From Pictodentalium vernedei (Eukaryota > Mollusca > Scaphopoda > Dentaliida > Dentaliidae), in contig CM062292.1 of NCBI GenBank assembly GCA_031216915.1, positions 69,428,790 to 69,492,789 on the forward strand: 64,000 bases of DNA, in the 5' to 3' direction. The notes beneath the pieces were generated by a model. It saw only the letters and a list, made by a program, of their open reading frames with translations. It searched no databases and was not told the DNA's origin. Below are positions 10,608-22,347 of the stretch, piece by piece. The first letter of the stretch is position 1. The number at the start of each line of letters is the position of its first letter. The position numbers were made by a program, and so were the translations under genes.

Positions 10608-11165
10608 CAGCGCTGTGGGTCAGTGGTTACGGAACTGGACTTTAACCCTTTACCTAACATGAAAAGCAGACGACACTTAGAAAAAATCCTTGAATAACTA
10701 TTTTTTTCATTTTTTGTCTCAAACACATAGGTTATGACCCCTCATTGGAACGAGCTCTGCGAGCTCGTTCCAATGAGGGGTCATAAGCTATGTGTTTGAG
10801 ACAAAAAACAAAAATAGGGAAAATTAATTGGCGATGTTTGAGAATAGCGCTGGCCGGTTTTGGCCGTTACGTTGGGTAAAGGGTTAAACAGAAAGGCCCA
10901 CGGTTCGATCCCAGCCGGGGGTAAATGCGTTGTGCCCTTAGGCAAGGCACTTAATCCCGATTGCCCACGTGGGGACACGGTGGCGCCGTGCACTAACGCA
11001 TCCTGCAACCAATGCTAATCCTGCTTGTGTAGAGTTAGTACCTTGGGGAGTCTGAGAGTTGCTCGCCGTTGCTCGGTTCTTATCTCCGGGTACCCGGCTT
11101 CCTCCACCCGTAAAACTGTCCGACACGAGGTGACCCTGGCTGTCGAACGTGTCGTTAAACTCCAA

Positions 11166-11232
<67 letters not shown>

Positions 11233-11237
11233 ATACA
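10608..11237 (+). mobile_element. tRNA-headed SINE split by a family A MITE
   Basis: Head starts GGCAGCGCTGTGGGTCAGTG (box A-like) and, after the insertion, continues with CCACGGTTCGATCCC (box B). Removing 10642-10887 while keeping one TTAA gives a continuous tRNA-like head. The body shows AGGCAAGGCACTTAATCCCG and GCACTAACGCATCC; the ACTGCACGTCG segment is deleted. Tail type 2 (GGTGACCCTGGCTGTCGAAC) is followed by a long (AAAT)n run at 11162-11236. Confidence 0.85.
10642..10887 (+). mobile_element. Family A TTAA hairpin MITE inside a SINE
   Basis: TTAA at 10642-10645 and 10884-10887; ends CCCTTTACCTAAC and GTTGGGTAAAGGG. The two subterminal ends differ: the a-end has GAAAAGCAGACGACACTT, the b-end has GCGCTGGCCGGTTTTGGCC. 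The middle 130 bp is a near-perfect palindrome with CACATAGGTTATGACCCCTC and GGAACGAGCTC. It sits between the A and B boxes of the SINE. Confidence 0.92.
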
Positions 11238-11550
11238 GAGAATTGCTGAAGCGTTTGACATATGGCACGCTGAATGTTTGCAAAATTATTTATTTTATAC
11301 CTGGAGGGAGGATTTATAATAATTTAATCATACATCCCCGTAGGATCTTCTTAAACTAATTGTTTTCCATTATGTTGTATGCTCAACGAACGCAAAATAT
11401 TTGCTATGAAAACATCCATACTCTCTACCTACCTCATTAGAAAGGTAAATATGTGTAGGTTACCGGGGTGAATACTTTTTGTTACTCATTCTAAATCTGC
11501 ATTAATGTGACATGCAACTGATGTGTTTCAGCCAAAAAATAAATGTAAGC
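11238..11550. other. Unassigned spacer
   Basis: About 310 bp between the SINE tail and the family P inverted repeat; nothing recognised. Confidence 0.4.
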
Positions 11551-12525
11551 TATTACCACCAGAGGAGTTCCGACATAGTGTATTGAAGTCTTGACCTCGT
11601 CTTTCGGCCATATGTCGACGAGTCCACAGAACTCGTTGATTGTGGCAAGTTCTCGACATCAGTATATGTCCCAGGTCAGGGTTCTTACAGTCAAGGACCA
11701 AAAAAATTCAAGAACTTTTCAAGGACATATCAGCTTTTTCCAAGGATGTTTTTTTAAAATGTACAATTGGAATATAACCATTTTTAGAAGCCTTACCTAC
11801 TTTAACCCTTTACCTTACATAAAAAAAAGCAGACGACACTTGCAAAACTATTTTTTTTGTCTCAAAAACATAGGTTATGACCCCTCATTGGACCCCTCGA
11901 TGAGCTCGTTCCAATGAGGGGTCATAATCTATGTTTTTGGGACAAAAATGAAAAAAATAATTGGCCATTTTTTTTAGAATATCGATGGTCGCTTTTGGCT
12001 GTTACACTGGGTAAAGGGTTAAAAATGTCTTCTACCTCATTATTCTAAATTCCAGGAAAACGGTGTTTCTGCAACAAAATTATGGTACGTACAGAATGAC
12101 ACCCAGTTAAATAATGTCCGAACTTTAATTCCTCATTTATGGATTATCCATTATTTATGTTCGTTTTGTTTCGTTTTTCAACTGAAACAAGGTCAAAAGA
12201 GATATTTCAATTGTCCACTATTACACAGATAAAAATGATATAGAGCAAAATTCAAGGACTTTCAAGGAGCCTGATGGATTTTCAAGTACTTTTGAAGTAC
12301 ATTTTCTGGATTTTCAAAATTCAAGGAGTAAGATTGAAATTCAAGGACTTTTCAAGGATGTGTACACCATTGTCCCTACTCCCTATGATGTACAGAAGTC
12401 TCAGCCACGTCTCTGGGCAATACATCGACAAATCCGATGGATAGTACTCTAGGACTCGTCGATATATGGCTCAGAGACAAGGTCTCGATTTCTGTAACCA
12501 TCTCTGAACTCTCAAGGTGGTAATA
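11551..12525. mobile_element. Inverted-repeat element, family P, with a nested MITE
   Basis: Left arm 11551-11680 and right arm 12385-12525 are inverted: TATTACCACC ... GGTGGTAATA outermost, then CATATGTCGACGAGTCC against the inverse GGACTCGTCGATATATGG. The outer TA may be the duplicated target. The interior carries TTCAAGGACTTTTCAAGG-like motifs on both sides and a complete family A MITE (11802-12022). Confidence 0.6.
11802..12022 (+). mobile_element. Family A MITE
   Basis: TTAA at 11802-11805 and 12019-12022, ends CCCTTTACCTTAC and CTGGGTAAAGGG. a-end left (AAGCAGACGACACTTGC), b-end right. The core palindrome around 11896-11918 is slightly shortened. Confidence 0.9.
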
Positions 12526-13635
12526 TCCAATTTATCTTAGAATACCACCCCCAAACAAAACATGACGTACTCGTCATTTACAAAAAAAGAACTATTTTAT
12601 TGCACGCATGCCAAAACACGGTCCTGCTGACATAGGTGATATGACTATTCGGGGAAATATATGCACGCTGGATTAAAAACAATGCAATTGTCGATTGTGC
12701 TTTCGTTTCGTACTACCAAAATAATGTCTTCACTTAGGATACAAATTGAAGTATTTCATTCCTTTTTGTGATCAAGGACAGTGTCGAAAATCTTCATTCC
12801 TTAATCCGGATGTGCTCGGAGTATTGCTACCAACAATACCGATTCGTATTTCAAGACTGTTTTACTTGTAGTGGAGAAAAAATATGCTTGTTTTCGGATG
12901 AATATGAATACAAAATACAAACAATTTTTTAAAATGTAGCAAACATTTTGGCTCTAAATTTTAGTTAACAAAATTTAGATGCGAGATAAATCAGATTTAG
13001 CCCTAAAATGTTTGAAATTAAAAGAAAAGTATTCTAGACTATCTATCTATGACAGTGATATGATATAATCGATTCATTTGCACTGTGCTCACAATAACCA
13101 GCTTTCAAGCCAAGCTGTATACATGCAAATAATATCAATGAAATAAATTTATTGAATTGTAATTTGAGTTTGCTTCCGAAGCTTTGAACATAAATCACAG
13201 ATAGGAACGGCGCATTTTCCATCCAATAACGAATAACCACATTAAAAATACAATTTCAACCTTTATCTTGTGTAATAACGTTTACCATTAAATCTTCCCC
13301 TTTACGGTTGACAGTTGCGACATGCAAATACATTTTAACCATTCACCAGCAAAAAAAAACAGTGAAAACCGCCCAGTTTCCGTGAAATAAAATAAAATGC
13401 CGAGATTTGTTTCTGAGGTAATTTTAGTTAAATTTCAGCAACAGAGTGTCGCCCTTCGCTCATTTTTGAGATGTTGACCTCTTTCCGGAACTTTTGATAT
13501 AGTTAAAATCTCTCACTGGCGAAATATTGCTGTGGTCTGCCGATTGTGCTAGACCAGCAGTTACCCCCCTTTAACGAACATCGCGGATTCACGTCCACAT
13601 CAGGCTAAAGCTATTCCCCCCAAAATTGCCAGTCA
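12526..13635. other. Unassigned, AT-rich
   Basis: A weak inverted similarity (AACATTTTGGCTCTAAATTT versus AAATCAGATTTAGCCC near 12945-13010) is the only structure seen. No coding signal. Confidence 0.4.
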
Positions 13636-13814
13636 AATTATATAATATAGTTTTCAACACTTGCTTCCAAATTTAGCTTACAACCCCACATCGGAACGCA
13701 CTGCGTTCCGATGAGGGGTAATAAGCTATGTGTTGAGGCAAAATGAAACATTTATTTGTTCAAGGAAATGTTTCTGCAAGTGTCGTCTACTGGTAATGTT
13801 CGGCAAGGAGTTAA
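13636..13814 (+). mobile_element. Family A MITE, decayed copy
   Basis: The right half is recognisable: core GGAACGCACTGCGTTCC (13693-13709), TAATAAGCTATGTGTTGAGG, then TGCAAGTGTCGTCTAC and a degenerate end GGCAAGGAGTTAA. The left terminus is lost or mutated. Confidence 0.6.
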
Positions 13815-14440
13815 AACGCAAATCTCCAAAAGGTAATTTATTAATTCGGAAAGCTTTTTACGGCTTTCACAAGTTTCCGGTCGAATTCCAATTCATTTAC
13901 GTAAATATTTTCAGAGCTATTAATGAACAATGCATGGACTAATTAAACTAGCACTAGCCTGGAATTATTTTCTTCTGAAATAACTTCAGTGTCGACTAAT
14001 CGGCTAATGTATTACAACGCTTCACAGGAAAGGTGATGGATTTCTTGTTGTTATTAATCTTGCTGTGGCGTACTCATTTTGTCTTGCCAATACCTTTGTG
14101 AATGATTTATCTGAAGGAAGTATGTGCACAGCGGGTTTAGGATTAGAGAAGTGATTACTGTAACTCATATTGGAATTTATATGAAGCACTTTCAGTCAAA
14201 ATGTAATGGAATTTAACCCTCTGTCAAAATGCACTGTAAATTACCTTCCACTTTCAAGATAAGGTAGTATACGCGTCATCAGTCTTAAAGTTACAGGAGA
14301 ACCTGTCTTGAGAGACCGCCCTTTGGGCCACACACAAGTGGTCTGCCAAGACAGGTGAATAACCATCCACAAAATTCAGAAATGGAGAAGAATGGATTTT
14401 TGTAATTACGTTGTAGTTGTTCTTTTTATGAAGTTTTTGT
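13815..14440. other. Unassigned
   Basis: TTAACCCTCTGTC at 14214 resembles a TTAA transposon end but no matching inverse end was found nearby. Confidence 0.4.
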
Positions 14441-14562
14441 ACCTAATTGAAATTGGCTGTTATAAAAATTATAAAAATAAATTTGTGTTGAAAATCTTCA
14501 CTGAAGATTTTCAACACTAATTTAATTTTATAATTTTTATAACAGTCCATTTCAATTTGTTA
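14441..14562. repeat. AT-rich hairpin
   Basis: Arms AATTGAAATTGGCTGTTATA and TATAACAGTCCATTTCAATT, centre GAAAATCTTCACTGAAGATTTTC near 14499. A partial third arm (TTTTCAGCACAAATTTATTT) follows at about 14572-14594, suggesting a rearranged copy. Confidence 0.7.
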
Positions 14563-15339
14563 CAAATAGATTTTCAGCACAAATTTATTTTTATTCCTAT
14601 CTGTCACATTTCAGGTATGTATGAAATTGTTTATTCAGCAATAATCCTAATCTTTTCACAGGGGTCTTATAAAAAACATCTCAATCTTTAATGAGTTAGC
14701 AATTGAAACCCAATTAAGAGCTTTTAATACGTGAGTTGCATAAGTGTTGAGAAGTGTTTTAAACCATGAACACTGGGAAGGTCGCTTTTTGTGAGAAAGG
14801 ATCCACAATGGAGACCAAAAACCTGTACGATCAACGAACGTCATAATCCCAGAGATGCTAAAAGATGTCTGATGGCTGATAAATGAAATCTCAAGGTTCG
14901 TATACTTCACTTCCATATTACAAATTATTAAATTATATAGAAATTTGACATAAAATACAAGTGAACTGTTTGAAAATATTAGGGTTCGAATCGTCAAAAC
15001 TCAAGGTCCAAATTGTTCAAGAATCGTCTTCAACCCAATTGAGGTAGTTTAGTACCAACATCTGTGCATGTAATATGTTCTGAAGCTGAATTCAGAGCTG
15101 ATTTGATTGGATTCCTTGTTGATAATAGGTCAATAGGAGAAACATGTTTAGTTCGATTGGAGCTTTTACTGTCCATATCACATTGCAAATTTTCAGAAAT
15201 TCGACCTCAAAAGTCCATAGATTATAAAAAAGCATCTTACTTGTCGTAATGAGGAAAGGCCAATGCAACAGCAAAATGGAGTTGAAACCCAAACTTCTTT
15301 GTTATTTGTCCACTTTCCGGAAAAAAATATTAGCTATTA
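14563..15339. other. Unassigned
   Basis: Overlapping short frames on both strands (14656-14997 minus, 15064-15249 plus) have no recognisable motifs. Confidence 0.4.
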
Positions 15340-15536
15340 GTTCGGACAGGGGGGTGGGTGTCACAAAACTCCCTCTTCAAATTTTCTTCTGTTTTGTCCG
15401 AAAATACATCTTATGACCCCTCACTGGAACTAACTCGTCTCAATGACTGGTCAAAAGCTATGCATTTGGGGCAAAAAAGAAATAAGGATTTTTTTTTGCT
15501 CGTGTCGTTAGCTACACCAGTTGACCAAATGGTTAA
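15340..15536. mobile_element. Family A MITE, very decayed
   Basis: TTATGACCCCTCACTGGAAC, a broken centre, then AAAAGCTATGCATTTGGGGC remain. The ends are mutated (ACCAAATGGTTAAA at the right). Confidence 0.5.
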
Positions 15537-15567
15537 ATAAGGGGCGCGATAAAAAGAGCCGTGAGAG

Positions 15568-15814
15568 TTAACCCTTTGAACACGTAAGGCCGATTTTTCG
15601 GTCCAAGACATTATTCCGTCCCATTTTTGTCTTATTGTAAGAGGTCTATACACGAGGCATTGATGATAAAATAATAATTGCAGTCTGCAACCGGGCGTCT
15701 GCAGACTGCAGTTATTATTTTATCCTCCCTGTATACTGATATTGGACGACCCATCTCACTGTAAGTGTACACAAAGGTGATACCATTCCAGAAAACGAGG
15801 GTTCAAGGGGTTAA
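15568..15814. mobile_element. TTAA hairpin MITE, family B
   Basis: TTAA flanks at 15568-15571 and 15811-15814; ends CCCTTTGAAC and GTTCAAGGGG. The inner palindrome at about 15660-15728 has arms GATAAAATAATAATTGCAGT / CTGCAGTTATTATTTTATC. The ends are related to family C; the interior is different. Confidence 0.8.
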
Positions 15815-17003
15815 ACCCGAATCGTTAATATCATCCTGACGCTGGATGGTTCTGTGTGCCCCTTGTATAGATGTTATACCATGGTTTTGCCTGGTATATC
15901 ATGGAATATTGGAACTATATACGATGTACTACCGTATTCTTTTATAAGGGTCTGTCTAGTGCACCACACTGGCATTTACTTGCACATGAAGTTATTGGTA
16001 ATGGGTTAGGGGCGTATCCGGTGTAAAAGTTTGTAAAATAAAATGCCAAAATTAAAATGTGATTAAACTGTTTCTTAAGCAAAAAGAAAAAAGTAAATAA
16101 AAAAAAAATAAAAAAAAATAAAATAAAATAAACAAACTACTTGACTGTTATCCCAATGTATAAACTTAATATAAAATTAGAATAGATTAAGGTGTGGGGT
16201 TGAGGTCAACGCCAAATCTGCCTCCGTCTAATCTGCTATTGGCCATCGAAGTAAAGTAGGGTGGCTTGGTAATATATGATTCTCTGGTGGGGTCGCGTAA
16301 CCGTCATTTGAAGAATTTACTTGGTTGGTGCTTAAGCTATGTCATTAATGTCTCTGTAGTACCTCAACTTCAGGGGTTTTCTTCTTAGTATATCACTCAT
16401 CCTGTACAACAAGGGAAATTATTATCGTGAGTAAACATCCACAGAATGGGGTTTCCTCCACGCAAACACTAACTTTTGAATGTTGAGGCGATTCATGTGA
16501 AACCCCCGTCTGAAGCTTTGATCAACATCCGTGTTCAATAGACACATTAATTCTTTGATAGAGACAGATTCTAAGAGTTTTGTCTTAACCATTCTTTGCT
16601 TGAATAATAACGCATACATCACCTAACGGAATCCGTTCTCTTGGAAACCAAGAGAAGTGGAGCAGTGCTTGTTTATTGTAATAAAGAGGACACATATGTA
16701 GATGACAAAAGTATTTTCGAAACGGGTTCTGTTTAGACGGTTGGGGGGAAGTCCTTCAACTCTTTTGGCGCGGAATAATCTGAGAAACAGAATTCTTAGC
16801 GCCTAATATTCATCAGGAATTTTACAAAAAGTATAGGTTGTTAGACTAAAGCGTTATTATTTTAAAAGATGTTCTAATGATCTCATTGACAGTTTTTCAA
16901 ATGATTTCCTGTATATATTTAAATGGCACCTTTATACTTTCAAGGGAAGATATCGTTGTTCATGGATAAGACATAAATGGTGCATGAAACATAGTTCAGC
17001 CCT
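15815..17003. other. Unassigned with A-rich tract
   Basis: An A-rich tract with AAATAAAAAAAA units lies at 16081-16135. The remainder has no visible repeat structure. Confidence 0.4.
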
Positions 17004-17255
17004 TTAACCCTTTACCCAACGAATCGGCCGCATCCGACCGCGAACTATGCAACTTCAGCAGTTGAAAAATTATTATTTTTCAAAACATTTCAACAAAACC
17101 ATATCATGTAACCCCTCGTTGGAACGAGCTCGTCGAGCTCGTTCCAACGAGGGGTCATATGATATGGTTTTGTTGAAATGTTTTGAAAAATTTGAAAAAA
17201 AATGATATTTAAAATAATAAATTTTGATATCGTCTGCGTTGGGTAAAGGGCTTAA
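17004..17255 (+). mobile_element. Family A2 TTAA hairpin MITE
   Basis: TTAA at 17004-17007 and 17252-17255 (one extra C before the right TTAA). Ends CCCTTTACCCAACG and CGTTGGGTAAAGGG. Core GGAACGAGCTCGTCGAGCTC with arms AACAAAACCATATCATGT. Near-identical in layout to 44863-45112. Confidence 0.9.
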
Positions 17256-18378
17256 AGCACTTGGAAATGGACACGCACAGTTGGCTAAAATGACCACTGC
17301 AGTACCTTTCCGCGGTCTGCAGTCTGTCGACTTTAGTCGCCTGTCGCGCCAGAAGAGTTAAACCGGGAGGCATAGGTATAGACGTTTCCATGAACTTGCA
17401 TTAACGCCAGTGGTGTGGTCATGATATAGCCATAGATGCCGATAGGAACCTTATACGTCAATGAATAAATTTACAAACAAATATAAAATAATCTGCCAAA
17501 CAAAAGGCACACGACCATTTATTCATCAAAATTTAAGATACACATCCGGGTTTATATGAGCCAGCAAATTGTGAACAAAGTTTCGGAAATGGAGCTGAAT
17601 GACATGCATTAATAAGCAGAGAATTTAATGGACTTTGTTCTAGCACAAAATTTTAGACAAAAGCGACGAGATATTCTAGCATTCACACTTCCGTATGGAT
17701 TAACTTCATACATTTTCAGAAAGTAAGAATGATAAATCGCGCTTGCTGTTGTCAAAGAATGGATCGGAATGATATGGGCGACGTAGTCCGTAATACATTA
17801 TTGTGTGACGATTTGTTCATTCACGTAGATTTTCCGATCGGAGGACAAACCTTTCTCGTAAAGACAAAACAGTAGTATATATTCTCTCCATTCTACGACA
17901 AAAGAGAATAGGAAAATTAGTGTTTCTGTATAAACTCTTTAAACAGAACAAATTGACAGAAACCTTGCTATATTCTTTCGATGAACACCTAAGATTTTCA
18001 ATTGTCCCCGCGAAACGAGAGTGAAAAATTCAGGAGAGTGATTTTAAACCCTTACCTATTGTCAGAGCAAAGCCAGCCTAAATACAGGGGCAAGGGGCCT
18101 CATATATAAAGATATTATAAGTTCAAAAGATATTCCGCATCAAGGCGAAAAACCTACGTGAATTGCACTTATCTGTGAAGCTGGACATGGAAAAAACACA
18201 CGTGGTGTATATCCAGCTTCAGCGCAGGGACCCAGGGGAGAAACGGTACGCTAGATAAGGTCTAATCTCATTTAAGTTATACAGTAGTCGCGAGTCTTAC
18301 GAGACGTAATCGGTTGGTGGCAGGATATCGTCACGGCCAATTGAGAAACGAGATTCTAAAAGATAGAAATGTATGTCG
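17256..18378. other. Unassigned
   Basis: A small hairpin with TGAAGCTGGACAT / ATATCCAGCTTCA arms lies at 18176-18223. No other feature recognised. Confidence 0.4.
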
Positions 18379-19728
18379 TGTCGTCACCTGATCATTAGTT
18401 TTGCAATGACTGGCAGGGACGAATCGGTTCTCTCGACAAATGAAATCACCGTTAAGTCACGCGCGAGATGACTTGTTTTGATTCTGCCTCGATATACGTC
18501 ATCTCCCACCGTTTTGGCAGATGGACAGATGAGCGTCTGTCCACCTGACAGTTTAGGGTAAAAAAGTATATATACCTTGAAGAGCAGAGCATTAGACACA
18601 CACTTGGGGTCACACACACGTTGGTGAAGTCCAGGGCAGGCGGACTCTGTTTCCTGGCAAGGGGTACCTTTGATCACATGACCCTGAAACGGCTGGAATA
18701 ACCAGACCGGGCATTCCACGATTGATTTAGCTTAAGGTTGATAGACGGCTACAGTGCCAAATTCTTTGAGAAGGAAAAGCCAAGGTGAAACGTCAAAGTT
18801 TAGATTGTCGAGTAGCAGGTATCAGCCTGCAATAGACAGAAGTGTAGGTTAATTGTATTGTGCGTATTAACCCTTTGAAGCGTCAGACTGATTGCGTTGG
18901 AAGTAGTTTGTTTTGCTGTCGAAGCATCGTAATACCGACTGGAGATCGGTGTGAGTGACAATTTCGCCCTAGCACAAAAAGGGGCATTTGTGAATCGTGA
19001 ATTCAACCAGGAACAGTGAACATTTCAATGGGACTTTCACTGAGGACTTTCAAAAGGCACATAAGGTATGAGTAGACAATATCTGACCCAAATCAGAAAT
19101 ACGGTGGCTTTATTGATGACGAACATTGCTGGTCGGAACCCTCCGACAGCCAGAGGTACAGTTACGCGCAGACGTTGACATTTGAGCCTGAGCGGGTGAA
19201 GCTCTTATAGCGAGCTCACGGTAATAACATTTCAGATTTGTAAAGCTCTTATGGCGAGCTCTCCGTAATATAATTTCAGATTTGTGAAGCTCTTATGGCG
19301 AGCTTACGGTAGTAACATTTCCAGTGTGTAGACTATAGTGCCAGTACAGGGCTATAGAATGACTATATAATTGTTGAGAATTATTTAACCCTAGCAACCC
19401 ATTTTCTGTGAAAAGAATCGAATTGTTGATTCTTGAAATATTGAAACGGCTTTATTTTTATGTGTAAATAAAAGAATCGTTGTTACTTTAAATCATTCTT
19501 TCCATTACACAGCCTTAAGTGATTAGGAATCACACCTAACGGACATCGAACCTATTTCAGGCCAATTTGGCAGAGAAGGAATCAGCTCCCAGCGCCGAGT
19601 TCGCGACACTTGGATTCCGACCCTCCACGTTGGTCTAAATTTCCCGCAATTTCATCAGCGGGACTAAATAACCCCACGTCAGCCCAAGGCCTTACGGGGC
19701 CTCAGGTGTCCTGACACCTATGATGACA
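18379..19728 (+). mobile_element. Possible LTR-type fragment
   Basis: The segment could begin TGTCGTCA (18379) and end TGATGACA (19728), a short inverted pair of TG..CA type. Inside are a TATA-like stretch (AAAAAAGTATATATACC near 18561), a three-copy 44-bp tandem repeat, an AATAAA signal near 19468, and TTTGGCAGAGAAGG near 19567, which resembles sequence downstream of some LTRs. No matching target duplication, second LTR, gag or pol was found, so this may be wrong. Confidence 0.25.
19196..19327 (+). repeat. Three tandem copies of a 44-bp unit
   Basis: Each unit contains GAAGCTCTTATGGCGAGCT followed by a GTAATAACATTTCAG-like part. The copies differ at several positions. It could be a regulatory repeat of the putative LTR or a simple minisatellite. 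Confidence 0.85.
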
Positions 19729-19774
19729 GCCCAAACTGACCAGCATAATACACGAAAACGACCATATAAATTCT

Positions 19775-19885
19775 ATGTTTCATTTTTACTCTAAAAACAT
19801 AGCTTATGATCCGTCATTAGAACGAGCTCAATGAGCTCGTTCCAATGAGGTGTCATAAGATATGTTTAAAGCAAAAAATGAAAGA
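19775..19885. mobile_element. Family A core fragment
   Basis: AACATAGCTTATGATCCGTC, GAACGAGCTCAATGAGCTCG and the inverse GTGTCATAAGATATG form the typical hairpin core. Neither CCCTTT end is present. Confidence 0.7.
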
Positions 19886-19935
19886 TTTTAGTAATGAGAG
19901 ATGATGTTTTGCAAGTATTATTTCCTAGCTGGGTC

Positions 19936-20288
19936 AGGCAACGAACGGGTGATTGAAATGCAGTATATAAGTGATGTTTGGATATAATTTCTACACATCA
20001 TGAAGGCGAGTGATTAATTGCTCCCCCTAGTGAAAAGTTTAGGAGAGTGATGGCGAGTGAGAGTGATCACTCTCCTTTCCCGTCAATCCCTGTGTTCTCA
20101 CATCAGACAATACAAGAACACTTGGATGGAAGTTTTGTATGAAGGTAGACGGACTTTTTAAAGTGAATGGCTAATATAATATATCCTTTGTAACCATATG
20201 TGAAACACAACTACTACATGTACGCGACCTGAGATTACTTTTTGATGTGACCGTTGCTTATTCACGGACGTACCCAAGAGGAACGGAA
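19936..20288. other. Spacer before the giant palindrome
   Basis: Contains TGAGAGTGATCACTCTCCTT, a small perfect hairpin near 20058-20078. Nothing else seen. Confidence 0.5.
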
Positions 20289-20296
20289 ACACGTCT

Positions 20297-20515
20297 GTTA
20301 CGACCCGTAATGTAATAAATGCCCATAATGTAATACCTACCCATAATGTAATACAAAAACGACCCATAATGTAATACGAACCCATAATGTAATAAAAAAC
20401 GACCCATAATGTAATAAATGTAATAACGTGTAATAAATGTTAGGTACCCATAATGTAATAAAAATTTTAAAAAATTAGATACAAATTACACTTTTCCAGG
20501 CCCGTAATGTAATAA
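20297..20515 (+). repeat. Subterminal 13-bp repeat array, left arm
   Basis: Eight copies of CC(A/G)TAATGTAATA occur at irregular spacing, all in the same direction. Arrays like this at transposon ends often bind transposase. Confidence 0.9.
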
Positions 20516-21384
20516 AATTCTAAGCTTGATTTTTGTTTTTTCTCTTTACTCCAGCAGTGCGTTCGGCTACTTATGACACATCCTGCGCCTTCATCAATGC
20601 TGCCAATGGCCCCTATGCCGTACACAGCCAACATGTGTGGGTGTGTTGGGATTACGATAGAGAGTATTCCGGGACCTGGGGCGGGTATACTCTGCTATGA
20701 GTGACAGGCATTATCCCTCTTCCATTTGTACCACCCACGCAAACGACTTCCTCGATAGCCTCTACTGCCCTGCCACAATCATATAGGTCTACCTTACAAG
20801 ACATTCAATAATTTTGATTCCAGGATGGTCATTTATAACTGCAATCATCATATTCGACCGGCTGTTCACTTGCATAAAAGCAATGCGGGTAGCAGGTTCC
20901 TATACTGTTAATAAGTGCAAGCAATTCTGGCCAAAGTTGCTGAGGCAGAGGGTGTAGTGGGGTGCAGTGGGGTTTGGGGTGCACAATAACCGGATAGTGT
21001 GTGTGTGGGGGGGGGGGGGGGGGGGACGTATAGTGTGGGATACAAGGAAAAGATAGAACAGAAGCAAGACGTTGAGTCAACCGGCGCAGAGGAATATCGG
21101 GAGGCGATGTGGTGAGTGTACTGGTATTGGAATGGGGGATATCCTATAGCTCGATGGGATTTGGATTAGGCTACTTTGCTCCAAATTAAGCGTACAATCT
21201 ATCCTCTGTCTCTTCAATTTTCACTACCTGAACAAATTAGTAATTTCCCTGTACTGTACTACTATAAGTTCATGTCGCACCCTCCGCCCCTTGAAACCAA
21301 TGAGCCCGAGCCCAGGACCACACTTAATAACGACCACATCATATTCCCGGTCCTGTGATCACATGTGTCAAGTAATATTATCAA

Positions 21385-21880
21385 ATGCTTTCCAGTCAAA
21401 TAGTTTGCACTTCGCACATGCAAGAAAGACCTTACATTTTCAATAAAAATTGTATCAGTTTCAATAGTGACAGCCCTGAGTGAAATGGTTTCAACTCCTC
21501 TCAGTGTTATTTTTCTAAAACCTCAACACACCACAGATTGAACACCCTCAGTTGATATGAACCGAAGCAAGTTAACGCCTTGTAGACTGCTATCATCCAC
21601 GCAGGCCACCTTTGCGAGAAGATTGGTTAAGAGTATGTCATGTTCACCTGTGGCTGTGAGCAGCAACTGAGTCGAGTTAATGTGCACATCATTTGGTTGT
21701 ACAAAGCAGCCTCTTTGTATTGAGCTCAGGGGATTGCATTCTCAAATAAATTTCACCAGTGGAGTGGCATCACTCATAGTATGCACAGGACGAATGCAGA
21801 TCTATAATAGAGAGTAGTTTTTGTGGTTCTTGAGATTATGTTGATTGGAAAAACATTCCACAGAATTTTCTGAGCTGTGG
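21385..21880. other. Unpaired segment in the left arm of the palindrome
   Basis: After CAAGTAATATTAT the left arm runs on for about 0.5 kb that has no counterpart in the right arm, where the matching point at about 22765 joins directly to the sequence pairing with GGGAACTACCACTTAAAC. It is either a later insertion on the left or a deletion on the right. Confidence 0.6.
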
Positions 21881-22288
21881 GAACTACCACTTAAACCACC
21901 TACATTTCCTGACAGTTCCTGTCGGTTGGCAGGAACTTCCTGCCAACCGCATGCTCTATCACATCGACTATTCGCGTGTTCATCCCCGCTATTGTGCCAT
22001 CTTCTCCTAGGCTACACTCAAACAACATACGTAGCTAAACACCAGGTGTAACATGGGCATATCCGTTTGACCGTGAGGTGTGACCTTGACCTCAATCCGG
22101 TGACCTTGAACCTGTGTATGGGCCGATTTTTATGAAACTTGGTGTGTGGTTCGGGCGCCCAACAATTTTGCCACACCCGATGCCCGTCATGTGTGACCTT
22201 GATTGATATTTACACCGTTGACCTTGAACCTATATCTCGGCTCATGTTGGGCCGATTTGCGTGAAACTTGGTATGTGGGGGTAGTTCG

Positions 22289-22291
<3 letters not shown>

Positions 22292-22347
<56 letters not shown>
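22292..22347. repeat. (CT)n(TA)n microsatellite at the palindrome centre
   Basis: A CT run to 22322 continues as a TA run to 22347. It forms the turn between the two arms of the 3.55-kb inverted repeat. Confidence 0.95.

Noticed and set aside
18868-18891. Left end of another TTAA MITE (TTAACCCTTTGAAGCG)
   Set aside because: No matching inverse end was found within a few kilobases.
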